DNA of 64,000 bases. It comes from Mycteria americana. Its lineage: Eukaryota; Chordata; Aves; Ciconiiformes; Ciconiidae. The DNA is taken from assembly GCF_035582795.1 (NCBI RefSeq), contig NC_134370.1, positions 31,359,501 through 31,423,500 of the forward strand, written 5' to 3'. Made by a program: the position numbers and the translations under genes. Below the pieces are notes generated by a model. The model was given only the letters and a program-made list of their open reading frames with translations, searched no databases and was not told where the DNA came from. Below, one piece after another: positions 22,401 to 35,100 of the stretch (positions are counted from its first letter, which is position 1; each line of letters starts with the position of its first letter).

Positions 22401-25400
22401 CTGTGTGAACAGATAAACAAGGCTCTGGAAAGAGACACACTGGCAGTCCTGACCCAGATTTTATGCTTAGTGATGGTTTTATTCCTCTTTAATTTAGACA
22501 TTATAAATAGCTATCTTTGTATTTAATGCTGCTTGGGATGGATCGATTCCATAGTAACTGTTATTAGAAAAGAGCACATGAATGATGTGGAGCTCTAATC
22601 ATATTTGTATTTCTGTCAAAAATGGCAGTGTCAATAAATAAAAAGGGCTTGAGCAAGAGTCACCAGTTTTGTGTTACAAAGATTCAAGCAAGTGATGAAG
22701 TTCATGGTGTAATAAGCTCGGTGTGGGGAGCCTGATTTGAGTTTGTTAATATGTCAATGAATTTGCACAGTTTATATGGGGTATTAAATTAGCAGTGTAC
22801 TTGCTGTGGCAACCACAGCGTGTGAAAATGCTGCAATAAGCTGCAGACCTCTTGATATTTGTGCCCTCTGCAAAATGACAGCACTTCTCTTACCTAGGAT
22901 GATCTTGGAGTTATCGTTGGGGAAGTAAGGAACGGCCTGGAGGCTGGCCCAGGTGGCAATAAGAGCCTGAGGAAGAGTCATCAGCTTGTTGCTAGACAGG
23001 TCCAGGTATGTGATATTCTTGACATAACGAGCAGCATCTGGAGGGATTGAGGTAAGTTCGTTGTTGTGTAAATCCAGAAGCCTTAGCTGTGGCATGTCAG
23101 CCAGGGTTTCCCAGGGGAAGGATATTAAGTCATTCCCATCCAGCCTCAGCTCCTGCAAGCGACGGAGGCCCTTGAAGGTGATCCCACTGAGGCTGGCCAA
23201 GGAGTTATAGGGCATCCAGAGGTACTCCAGGTTGTGGAGCGCATGGAAAGCCTCTCCTGGCACCCTGCGGATGGCTGTCTTTTCTATCCGAAGCTTGGAG
23301 GTATCTACAGGGATGTTGACAGGGGTGAGGGTCATCTCCGGGTCATTACACAGCACTGTCCTGGTGGGGAAACACAAACACAGATGTGACTTTCTTGCAT
23401 TTTGAAAAGGTTTTGAAACTTGATTTTAATGCAAGATTTTGAGCTGCCTTCCTTTTTTCACAAGCTTTCTTCTTGTCATGTCATACTTGCTGCTGATCTC
23501 TACATCACCATAAGTACATCAACTTGCAGTAATTCATATGTACCTTTCGACTGCAGAGACTGCAGTGTTGTGCCTCGCCTGGAGTGGTGTGAGTCTGAGT
23601 CTGGCCCATATAGTGTTCCTGCTTTTTTTTCTTTCAATTTTTTTAGAGTACTTATGATAGACAGCAGTGACAACGTTCATGCACAACAGAGGATTCTAGT
23701 GCATGTTAAAAATTGAACAATAAAAGACATACGAAAAGAAGCCTTACTGATGCGTGGGATAGCAGGAAGTAATAGAGATTAAATACGGCACAGGATCTTT
23801 GGTTTGTGAAATGAGAATAAGAAAGTCAGCTAACAACTCACTGGAAATACACTACAGCAAGCTCTGCTTTACTATGAAATAGTCTGGAAGGTGTGTACAG
23901 ATGGTAGCAGTCACTGCACCGCAGGCATGTACAGTTATGAGAGTGAAAGTGCAGAAAATTAACTCTTTGGAAAATGCTATACTAAAAGCAAGGCAGATCT
24001 ATGTGTCATAATCATTCCTTCCCATTTCTAATCTCTAGAAGTCAAATCACGAAAACCCTATGCTGCATTTTCCCAGCCTTCGTACAAAAAATTGTGACTT
24101 TGACTTTGCCAAGATGTGGGACTGTAGATAGCCATGAGGAATGAAGGGAGACAAAACAGGTCTCTCAGACTGCACTTTAATTTGCCTATCAGCAAGGAGA
24201 GAAAGGCAAGTTCTTAACAAAATACAAAGCCAGCTTGCAAGAGGTAACAGGTTAGATAGGCACGTCCCACTCCACATGCTAAACAAGATACCGCAAGAAA
24301 TGTAATGTGATCAGCCAAGTAACGTTTTCTTATCACGCTGCCTGGCTGATAAACAGAATATTACAAAGCTGCCAAAACCAGACTGGTTTTGGCTGAAAGC
24401 AATTATTCCTCTACTATCAACAAAAACAAATAACATTGCTGAACTGCTCATGCAAGTTTCCCGGAGTTAAATGTTATTTGAGCCTACAGTTAAATCGTTA
24501 ATTTATAATCAAAGCATCGTACACGACTCTCATCCAGCACATTTATTGTGGCATTAAATCCTGCCCACCCTCAGCTGAAAGTTGAGATTTTGAAGAAGAG
24601 AAAAATCTATCAAATAAGAAAAATCCAGAAATCCTCTTTCAATAAAACATTTCTTTTTGTGTAGGCATGAACCAAAATGTTTGATAACACTATGAGAGAC
24701 ACTATGGCAGTAAAACAGTGTGCTTGTCATAGTGTCCCTAAACTATGTCAGTGAGCACTAAACATTTAATCTATGGGATAATCTCCTTCTACTAGTGAGA
24801 AATATGAATCATAATGCAGAAAAAAAGGTGACATTATGCTCCTCAAGGGACTAATGGATATTTGCTTTATTATGTATCTTACCAAAACACACTACAGCTT
24901 TTTCCAGTCACTGAGAGGAAATTCCCCTGGGAACTGTGACATTTATGGAGCAATAATCAGCTCTCCCGCTATTGCACTCCCTTTTAACGATTGCAGACTA
25001 CTTGTGTCTCTGCCACGCTTCTTACTGGGAAAGTTTCTGGTATTAAAACTATAGCACCATAAAAGAGATAAGAAAGTAGATCTATTTCATGGGGATCCAA
25101 AATACAGGGGACAGCCTTTAATTTCAGCACTGTGGTCTTGTCCAGAAAAAATGTCTTCCAAAGGATTTTGCAAATACTGTATCTCTGTCATAAAACCTCC
25201 TCTACTGTGAACCACACCTTATAAAAATGCAGCCTCTGTTTCATTAAGTCAGGTCATTACTTTGTGATTACCCCTCAGAAAGACTTTTTCATTACAGTCC
25301 TCCAGAGAAATGTCTGTACAATGGCGTTGTATTCAAAAATGGATGCCCTTTTGCTCTTGTCTTCTATTTTAACTGAAGGTTTCCAGTCTGAGAATTATCT

Positions 25401-26005
25401 TTTTTTTTTTGGTTCATTCTCATCTAGAGTCTATCCCTTTGCCTAAAATCTCCAACTGAAGGATTTTTTAAGTAAATGGAATTACAGTTTTTGGTACTAC
25501 AACATAAACCAAATCTAGTTACACTTTAGAAACAAACCAGCAGAGCAGAATAAAGCCTTTTAAAACTAGCATTTTCAGCATAAAGGTAAAAAGAAGACGT
25601 TGTTTAAATTTTATTCCCTTTTTGCCATTGCACCAGCGGTAATTATGTCACTTCTGTTCTGACAGAGGAGATGCCCAAACGCTTTCCCTGAAATCAGCTT
25701 ACTGTGTTTTCAGAAGCTAATCCTCTGCAAATAAAGCTAGAGCGCAAAGCGACTGGAAAAATAATGGACACGAAGTCTGGATGCAATATTTTCTCCTCCG
25801 AGCATCCTTACAGAGGAGAAGAAATAAAATCCCCGACACCCAGCGAAAGAGCGGCAACCCCCCTGGGGAGAGGATCAGCATACCTGGCTTTCGTCCCTTC
25901 GCTGAGGCTGTGGAAGGCGCAGCTGCACTGCGATGGGCACGAGCCGCCCGCCCGTGGCAGCCCTCCGAGCGTTAAGCAGCAGAGCAAACTCACCACGATC
26001 CACAT
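15498..26005 (-). CDS. LRIT1: LRIT1, leucine-rich repeat, Ig-like and transmembrane domain protein 1 (whole gene, 4 coding exons)
   Basis: Joining 26005-25884, 23360-22894, 19273-18968 and 16483-15498 gives 1881 nt, or 626 aa plus stop (human about 623). All junctions are GT..AG with phases 2, 1 and 1. The order is: signal peptide (residues 1 to about 22); LRRNT CPSQCSC; LRRs (about 60-190); LRRCT (NPWVCDC); Ig domain (ELSWRRADG, then SGEYIC at about 323-328); a long linker; FN3 (about 431-515); one membrane helix (about 527-549); and a tail with RLLSARSSVDSEA ending NEYFC, both shared with human LRIT1. LRIT1 is a photoreceptor synaptic membrane protein reported to associate with mGluR6 and to tune cone signalling. 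That role is family knowledge. It is divergent from RGR across a 15 kb spacer and tandem with LRIT2. Confidence 0.96.
16484..18967 (-). other. LRIT1 intron 3
   Basis: This GT..AG intron of 2484 nt is AT-rich. No repeat family or further exon was recognised. Confidence 0.85.
18968..19273 (-). CDS. LRIT1: LRIT1 coding exon 3 (LRRCT and first half of Ig)
   Basis: The exon is 306 nt, with acceptor TTTTGACAG and donor G|GTGGGT. It encodes LQDNPWVCDCSLYEMV, the LRRCT cysteines and the first Ig strands up to LNGT. Both flanking introns are phase 1, so the exon could be skipped without losing frame, although that would remove the LRRCT. Confidence 0.95.
19274..22893 (-). other. LRIT1 intron 2
   Basis: This GT..AG intron of 3620 nt contains a tRNA-promoter-like element on the minus strand (22130-22183) and a GC-richer patch at about 20,330-20,700. 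No additional exon was seen. It has no counterpart in LRIT2. Confidence 0.85.
22130..22190 (-). mobile_element. Candidate tRNA-derived SINE head or decayed tRNA gene
   Basis: Read on the minus strand, an A-box-like TAGTTCAGAGG (22183-22173) is followed 32 bases later by a consensus B box GGTTCAAATCC (22140-22130). That is the spacing of a tRNA-type internal Pol III promoter. The D and anticodon stems do not fold, and only three T-stem pairs hold, so it is not a working tRNA. An old SINE head or a tRNA pseudogene are the main options. The 3' extent is not clear. Confidence 0.4.
22894..23360 (-). CDS. LRIT1: LRIT1 coding exon 2 (LRR block)
   Basis: The acceptor CCCCACCAG ends at 23361 and the donor is G|GTAAGA at 22893. 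The 467 nt complete the LRRNT (VLCNDPEM) and encode the LRRs from LRIEKTAIRRVPGEAF to [15 protein letters not shown]. The intron that follows interrupts the Gly codon just before the LRRCT. Confidence 0.95.
23361..25883 (-). other. LRIT1 intron 1
   Basis: This GT..AG intron of 2523 nt is AT-rich. Near 24,690-24,770 repeated and inverted copies of an ACACTATG-like word occur. No exon was seen. Confidence 0.8.
25884..26005 (-). CDS. LRIT1: LRIT1 coding exon 1 (signal peptide and LRRNT start)
   Basis: This exon encodes 40 residues, MWIVVSLLCCLTLGG... to EGTKA, plus two bases of Arg41, and ends at donor AG|GTATGC. The start was chosen because the sequence from MW onward matches the human LRIT1 start and has G at -3. 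An upstream in-frame ATG would add ten residues ahead of the signal peptide. Confidence 0.93.
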
Positions 26006-26170
26006 GGCTACCTGTGCATGGGAAGGACACCTGGGCACTAGACAACGCGGAGGGTTTTGCCTGTAGTTTTATCCATTGACTGGTCACATCTTGTTAACTC
26101 CCTTTCGTTTTCAGCCGCACTGTGATCTTCCAGCCCTCGCTGAGTCCATCAGATAAAAAAGGATAGGCAG

Positions 26171-26177
26171 GGATTAA
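26171..26177 (-). promoter_or_regulatory. CRX/OTX-like homeobox site upstream of LRIT1
   Basis: TTAATCC on the minus strand (GGATTAA on plus) lies about 170 bases upstream of the LRIT1 start codon. CRX and OTX2 bind YTAATCC and drive photoreceptor genes. A seven-base match is common by chance, so this is only a candidate. Confidence 0.3.
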
Positions 26178-29100
26178 GGATGGGGACTTGAGTTATTTTC
26201 ATGAAGGTGCTTATTGCTTCCTGGAACCGTACTGACAGCATTTCTTCTCTCAGGGAGCCCCATCAAAACACCCTTCTTGGGCAATCTGTGGCCTTTGTGC
26301 AAGAAAAAAGCAAACATACTTTTTGGGGACCTGCATCACAGGCAAGACAACTGTTATCTGACCAGGAATTAGCAAGAATTTTCCCCCTCACAGGGAACTG
26401 GGAATACTTAAAAACAGTTTCTTGTGCTAATGGAATGTAAGCCTCCTATATAAGAATACTAAAAATATATAATGATACTATTAAAAGGCTTTATTTTCTT
26501 TTAAAAAATCCTAGTTTGATCAAGCAATTATTGAACTGTTGGCAACATGTCTGATATTAATAAACAATGAATAACCCAGTAAATATGGACATATTTCAGT
26601 TTATATCAGGGCTAGCACACACCTGCAAGACTGAGGACTGTGCTCTGACTCGGTGATACAGCAAAGGCCAGATGAAGGACCATTTTTGGGAGTGCCACCT
26701 GATGCAGGGCCATGGGACTGCTTCAGGAATGCTAAGAAAAGCTCAGCTCTGTCTTAAGGACGGCCCAGGACCAAGCGTCAAATTATTTTTGTCCACTCTC
26801 CTTGAAGAGAGTTGTTTCCCATCTATTAGCAAAGGCAGCCATAATTGCAATGCTGATGGAGACCACCCGTGTTTTCAGCAGTCTTCATCTGAAGATGAAG
26901 AACACAATACATGCGAGAAAAGTAGAGCCCAAATATGCACAAACATAAAGCTTAAGAAGTTTCTACTTGAGACGGGAGCAGAATTCTATTCATACTAGCA
27001 AGGACATCTCATGTTTATAAAGACTATTATTTCCTCTTGAGTGTGAAAGTATATAAATCACTCACACCACAAATGTGCAACACTCCCTTAAAAGTAAAAA
27101 GCTTTGGAGAAACTAATAGATGATTACTTTCAACCTGATCAGATTGCTACTTCCCAGCCATACTGAATTATAGCTTTGGAAGAAAAATTGACCCGTGTCA
27201 GACACAAAACAGAAAACATAAGTTAAAAGTTAACAGAAATGAGGAGTAACTGAATGGAGCTGAACAGCTGGCAATAAAGCACTGACCAGACACTGCTCCT
27301 TCAGAGACGCTTCAGGACAATATTTCTCTTCCAGTTCTAGAGCTCAGGAAAGCCTCAGTGCCCAGCAGTGTTACAGGGGAGAGTCCCAGAAGCCTCACTC
27401 CAGCATAAAACATGAGCAATTCTACTAAAATCATGGACCCTGTTAACTCAATAGGAACTCTGCCATCTGCTTCACCCAAAGAAATGGGAGAAATGGGATC
27501 AAATGTGGCTGATTGAGGCAGAAACCACCCGGCAACCTGTTGGCCTTTCAGCACCAGTCACTTCCCAGCTTCCCTTTTCTTTACCTAAGGCCAGAGAAGA
27601 AGGGGAAAGGAATTAAAACCACAAAGATTTCTCTAAAAATTAGCTTTTCTTGAATCTTAATTATAGTCATATTGATCAGAAAAAGTGCTCATCACAGTCT
27701 CTTCTGTCAGTGTTTGAAGATGCCACAGCTCTTCCGTCCAGCTCTTGTAGATAACCATCTAAATTCAGATTTCCCTACAAGAGAACAACAGTTCTGCACC
27801 TTTTTAAAAGCCTGGTTGTATCTACAGCTGCCCTTCTGCAGAGGTGCATAGAAGAATCAAATCATATGAATTGCCATAAAGCCGAGGAAGAAATATGAGC
27901 AATCTAGGCCAAAAGACATTTTGGAGGTTAGGAGAAAAGATTTTTAAAAACAAACAAACAAGCAAAACCACCACAGATCATTCAACATGCAAAGTTTCCA
28001 CCTGAGAGTGCTATGAGAGACAGACATGTTTCAAAGAGCTGCTGTGGATGTTACTCCTCAAAACTCAAATCTCTTCCATGCTTGTGCAGCCATCTCAAAT
28101 CCCTAACAAAAGACTAGTTCAAGGTAGCTGTCCAGATGGACAGGATGTTCCAAAATAAGCGTAACATGGGCAACTTGAGTTGCCTGTTGCTGAAGCTGGT
28201 CTCTTTTCCTGTTGGCAACAGAGGAAATTAAGGGAGCCCAGTTCCCCAGGTAAGCTGGATGCAGAAGGGTACATGGTGTAACTACCCTCACGTCTCCACT
28301 GCTCCCCTACTGCCCCCTGCTCTCCTGCCTGGGCTGAGGATCCGCCTGTGCGAGAAGGATCCCTATGGGATAAACTGGCTGAAGTAGCTCCAGCTCGAGT
28401 TCACCTTCCACGTTTCCTTTCCAACACTCCTCCCTGTTGCGGACCTGTCGATTTTGCTTTTCTTTTCAAATATTTAATCAGAAGTTACCAGTCGGAAGTG
28501 CAGCAATAACATACCTATTCCTATGTACAAACTACCTGAAGGTTAGTGAGTATGTTACAGCAACAGTATAAGGCATCGTTCCTAACAAAGATTGCTTACC
28601 AGTATTCCTGGCATATAGCTGTTGTCATGCAGAATTCATCCTGTGTTCTTCAGCAGAATGAAATTACACTAACAATTTTTCAATAATTCTGGGTAATGAA
28701 CTCTCGGAGTTTCAAGGTAATCTAGATGTGGTTTGGGGCTTGGGGGTAACTATTAAACAGACATTTTATGGTGCCATAGTTTCACATAAGCTTGTTTCAC
28801 AAGTAACTCCGATAATTAATTAAGGCTTGTAGAAATCACTTACTGAGAGGATGGCCCAAAGGATTATTTTTCCCCATGCTATTTTCACATTCTACATTTA
28901 TTGTTGTTCAAAGAGAAATTCAAGTATCTCATTATTTATTTCTGAAGAGATGAGAACATGATGCAGTGTTGCTCATTAAATATCCATAGTTGTTCTCTCA
29001 TCGACTTCCATTAGGTCCCATTTCTAGATTTAATGATTTCTCAGTTCCCTTAATGATCTCCAAGCTAAGACCAAGCTCATCGGGTTTTTTAGTACACTCA

Positions 29101-32100
29101 TTGGTCAACTTGCCTTGCTGCCCAGACTCTACCTCAGCTCAATACTCACAACATTGACTGAAACATCTCTCTCCCCACTGAAGTTAACTTCTACTTGAAA
29201 AAGCAATTCAACATAATTAGCCTCTTGCCTCTATTTTTTTCAATGCATCTGACAAAGTGGTTTCCCTCCACTGGAGCTCTGGGATAACAAACTTGTAGAA
29301 AGTAGCCAGTAACTGTATGGTAAGATTTGCTTTCATGAACCTCAATTTTGCCTCATAAACGAAACAGTTAAGTTACAACTAAATGCCAGGAGCAGTAGAA
29401 GTAAACTTAATTTATAAAAAACAACAGCAATCAATAAAGCAAGCCTTAGCAGCTGCTCATGCTATGCACTTTGTCAAGAAAGCTGCTGTTTAGTTAACAT
29501 GACAGACTCACTTCTGAACAAGAAAGAGAAAGACCTGGTGGTAGGCTGACAGATTAATAAAACAAGATAAATAAAAGTGGTAACATTAACTTGTTTCTCA
29601 CCTTGGACTGTATCCGCAAGTGTGTCAGAGACATGTGGAAAAGGGAGGGAACAGAACCGGTCAACTAATAGCCCAGTTCTGTTTTATCTGCACTTACATG
29701 TTTAAGGTTTTCCTCTCCATTTGCTATATTCTGTCATAATCCTTCATTGGTACATCACCACCAAATGATGCAAATGATGGGTTAAGCATCAAGCCACAGA
29801 TACACCCATGTTAGGCTTGATCTGAATGGCCAAGAGAGTGGGAATGGCCTCACCATGAGGAAACTCAACAAGAGGTTCACCAGGAGGTGAGGAAACCAGC
29901 TCAGGTAGGCCTTGGACATAAGGAGCTGGAGGAGGAGGAAAAGGAGGGGGAGGAAGGCCTTGGTGCACAGGGGGCAGATATGTTCCCCTGGCGCAAAGGC
30001 TTCATAGATGTAACAGAAAGGAGCAGGCAGAAGAGAAGAGAGAGAATTGGTAGAACAAAGGTGGTGAAATGAGATGCCTAAAAACATAAGGGTAGATGCC
30101 AGTTCTTGCACTTCAGGGACTGAAGCACACGTGAGGCAGCATTGGTGAGTGCGCTGCAAGAAGACGCTGCTTCTGGTTATATCCATGCTCCCTCCCTAAT
30201 TCAGTGAGATGGCAGAGATAAAACTGGAAGCAAATCTGGCTACTATGTTCAACAGACCATGTGTTCACTTTTGCACACAGTTCTGGTTTGTCCTGAAGCA
30301 TTTGTTTGCAGTGCAACAGCTTTCTAGATCTTTATGGTATTTTTAAGGCTTAAGTGTATTATCTCCTCCCAACTACTGAACAGTTATTCACACATTATGC
30401 TACTTCATTTAAAATGAATGCTCACTAGCTAATTTCCTTGTAGGTGCAGGTGATATTTAGATGAGATTTTAAAAATCAATATCACCTTTTGCAAGTGCCA
30501 AAGGTACCAGTGCAGAGTAAAAATATTTTTTTCATGACAGCCAATTCTATTCCATAATGAACTAGTGAGAGTTAGGCCCTTCACTTCCATGGGCACAATT
30601 CTGCACTCTAAATCATAAAAATAGTGCTCCTTGCTGCTTACTTAGGAAGCAAAGAGTTTCTTCTCTGCATCAAGGTAAAAATATCAGCTGGAGAAAAAAA
30701 CAAAGCAGCAGCCAGCAAGTGTCATTCAGCAGAAGTGTAAGAATTTGTTTTGCATTCTCTGAGAATAGCCAGATCCCCTGTTATATTTTTGCTGTAAGTA
30801 AATGCAAAGCAAATGGGGTCAAAGTCTAATGTCAGCAAAGTTCAGCACATGGCAATCTTTCCTATCTTTCCTAAGTGGGGTATAATTTAAAGAAAATTTT
30901 TTGGTTTGTTCTTGATAAGATTAAGTTAATTACTTGACATTATAATTTCCTTTTTTTTCCCATATAGGCTTTTTGAACCCAGAAATGTTTTATCAGCAGA
31001 TTCTACTCATGAGCTCAGAAGCAAAACTTGAGTGACAAACTCGGCATGCTCCACTAAGTCACTCATTTTTGATATGGCCATTGGACAGAATTTATTTTTA
31101 CTTCTTTTCCCAATATACTTAGAGAAATATGGCACAAAGCAAATAAAACAGCATATTTTATCATAAATTAAAGCCATAAAATACCTTATTATCATGATTT
31201 TTTCTGAAAGGTTTTATTAGCAGGCAACACAGGCCAGACACTAAATCAATTTCATTAGGTAAATGCATCTCCAAGAAGCTTCTGTCAGGGCACATCTTGT
31301 AAAGTGGAAAATCCTTCCCACTGATGCAAGTAGAGAGCACGTTAATGCATTACGTCATTCTAAATTGGATCTTGCACTTAATGCTGATGAAGGCAGCTCC
31401 TCCAGTCCTACAGGACTGAAGTCGTTAATAGACCTCTAGGCATGCTGAAGAAATAAAAGACACCCAAACAGGTTTTGGCATGGAGCATTAAAAGTCTATC
31501 AGTGCTATTTCTTTTGTGCATACATTTACCTTGGTTGTTATAGCCAGTTCAGAACAGCAGAAGTGAGTACAGACCTCTGACCCACGGGGGAGATAAATGC
31601 ATACACCTCCCTTATGAATGCAGCATTTGACCCATTTCTGTCCGCGCAGCAGAAGCCACTTCACAAGGCCACGTTGCAATCAGCAATGCTCAGCGAGGCA
31701 AAGTCTAGCAGAAGATGGAGGTGTACACCAATCCACCTCGTCTCTCCCTCCCTCCTCCCTTTGGGCTTGTGCACCTAGGCAGGTCTCGTCATGACTGATG
31801 CGAATTTAAAGTGCTGGGTGTCCATGACACTATTGTACCCAGGACCTCCAGGTCCAACGGGAGAATGATCCCCTCAGCAACCAGTAAGGCAAGTTTGGCC
31901 CCCAGGTGGAGGAGGTGACACTCACTCTTGCCTCACCTTAAGGGAGGAGTGGGCCAGCCACCATGGCCATGGCTCTTCTACTCTTCTTCTCCAAAGGCCC
32001 CACAGGGACAGGCAAATGCCACTGGGGTCAGACGTACAGGACCCCAGAGCAAAATTCTCTAGGACAAACTCTCTGTAAACTCCTCTGCAGAGGGAAAACA

Positions 32101-35100
32101 GCAGATGAACTAACTATCTCTTTCTTAAAAGCCCTCTGCAAACCTGTCTTTGAGGCTACTAGTCTTGATGAAAGAATGAACTACTAATGGCTACTAATGA
32201 AAGAATGAACTTGTGTTGCCCACTAGATGGAAGCTGGAAGATGCTTCCACCCACAAACAATAAATGCACAAAAAATACATATAAACCTGTGTCAGTAAAT
32301 GCTTTAACTGCCATGAAACCACCCACCAAGGTAACGCCAAAAAAATAACACAAATGTGAAAAACACAACTGAGTTGCACAGAGTGAATCTTTTTGAGGAT
32401 ACTGATGTTTCTGACTAGTTTTGTTACATACACAGAAAGAGCTTTAAAGCTTAATACAAAGATCACTCATACATGCTACAGTCATCTATTAGCTTTCTGC
32501 TATGCCAACTCTCTTGACATTACAGCTGGTAGTAGGAGGGGGGAAGAAAAAGAGGAAAAGAGAAGCATTGCAGCAAATTCTCACTGCTGGAACGTATGGT
32601 TTACAAAGTGCTTACTATTTCACATTTATACTGAAACAATGCCCAGGAGCTCTAGTAAGGCGTAGGCACTCTAAAAGTTTTTATCAAAGACCGACACCTG
32701 TATCTCTAATGGAGCACAGCCAAAGAAGATGTGACACAACAATTAGGGAAAGAAACATATAAACGAATCAAGTGTATCATTGACTTGTTTATATGTATAT
32801 ATAAACACATCTAGATTTAAATCTCAAGTTATCCTGAATAGAAAAAGGTGACATTTTGGTATACACATTACCAAAAGGTAATATATATGCTCTGCTAGCC
32901 ATAAGCTCTTGACTGATTTCTGATCAGAATAGTAGCTAAAGGAGAATTTCTACAAGTCTTCTAAAGAAGGAAACCAAATACACAGTGAGTAAGGCTGGAG
33001 AAGTATTTATGTCTCTATATACACATGCACACAAGCATAGAGTTACCAAAACAGACACCTAGAACAGCATAAATGTAATGTCAATCAACATCATTCTCAC
33101 AGGAAAAAATACTACTCTTCTCTGAGATGCCACAGCCACATACCAGTCTACTGTAGTCCATTTTGATGACTGGACATACCATAATCATATCTGACGTATT
33201 TTAAATGGGTAAAACTTTTTTAGGTTTATATTCCTGGCCCCTCCTCTCTACTGTACCTTCATTCCTTAAAATCCAGTAAGTTTCCTACAGTTTACTTTGG
33301 GCTTAGCATCCTTAGCTGCATGACAGAGGGGGTCATGCAGTAATATCGCTGACTGCAATATCGCTGACTGCAACAATCTTTTCTGATTTGGACCTTAATA
33401 GTATTAGTCTAAGCCCTGCAGAGTCACCTCTGCTTAGGAAACAGTGCCTGTTTTATTTTGCTTCCTCAGGCATGCAAGAAGAATTAAATTTCCAGCACTG
33501 TTTATCTGGCTCCTGAGTGCAGATGGAGCATAATGTTTTACACAGCAACCCTCTGCCCTCTTTCCAGCCTGATAATCACCAGCTTTCCTATTCTGATTTA
33601 CCTGCCTACAGCCTCAAGATTTTGCAGGCCGAGTATATGCCCTTGTGGCAGTTCTAGTAAACCTCTTGGAAGCTGCAAGTCAAGTCTTACACACAGGGAC
33701 CAAGAAAAATAGAAAAGAAAAAGAAGAAAACAGAAGAAAGGAGAAAAGGTAGGAAGAAAGGGAAAAGGGAAGCTTTTGCCCTGGTGTATTCTATTTTCTT
33801 AGAGGTTTTTTTTTCTCAGAGCAATAAGCTCCTCTCAATCTATTATATTCAGTGATGCAATGTATGTATATATGTGCATGTGGTGGGGTCATAATAGGAG
33901 AATTACATTGCCTGTGTAATTATTCTTATTTTTATATTCTGATTATTCTTGGACTAAATGCTTCATTATATACATTTTTTTCAAATATGATTATTTGTGA
34001 AATAAGAGAGGAGGAGTTTGGGGAGGTAACAGCAGAAAACCAGGGCATACCTCAGGTAGCCCCTCACCCCCACAACTGTCCTACTGACCCACAGAAGGGC
34101 TAAAAGGAAAAGTGCCACTCTTTGGTCCTTCTGATTTGCTTTACGGGCCATCCTTCATTTGTTCAACCCTTAAAGATATATAACTGGCCTAATTTTGATG
34201 ACCTATCCTTACCAAGATAAGAGTGAGAAAGAAACCTGGGAAGATGGAGGAAGCCTATGATGATCAGAAGCTTCCTCTAAGCATTGACTTCCCTGTCCCA
34301 TCTGCCTGCAGACACGTAATATTAAATCCATGCATACCCATCCTCAGAGAAACTCAATTTACCTCAGAGGATCTTTGCTAGGGCAAAAGCAGTCTTGCAG
34401 TCCCACTCAGACCAGTAGAAACATGGGGAAGGCTGACGCACCAAGGGCAACAGCAGGAGGTAGCACTGGTGCTGCAGCCTGCAAGAAATGTATAACGAGA
34501 TGAAGTTTTGGTGAGGGCTTTCCCTAAGGAATTCCCACAGAAGCGAAGCGGTGTGCAAGGTCCTCAGAAGGTCCTGTCATCTGGGGAGAGTTTAATCATC
34601 TATCATAATGGACATTGAGCTTTCTTACCAATATATTGATTGGTAAGATAAAAAAAAAACCCAAGCGTTTCTTGTTTTCTTGACAGTTTACTCCTCAGTG
34701 CCTGTATTTTAACCTCAATAATTCTAGGCATTTCTACCTTATTAAGTAAAGGCATCCATTAAAGTTTTAAAATTACCATTTATATTTGCTTCAATGTCTC
34801 ATGTAAAGTGTTTGGCAGGTTACTTCATTTCGCTGGAGGAACATAAGCAAAACAATTTGTTTCTTGGGCATTCTCTCTTATTCCAACTTGGTAAATTACC
34901 TGTAAGATACCTATGTAACATACGGTTCATATATTTTGTCTGTCTGAAAAGTAATTTCCTAATCAAGACTTCCACTTTATGGTGAGATTTGGCCTACCAA
35001 AGATTCTATTCAGGAACTGATTGAGGTTTTTTCTGTAAAAAGAAAAAAATTACCAGGACTAAAGTAACTGAAAGCTGAATAAGAGAGCCTGGAACTATAA

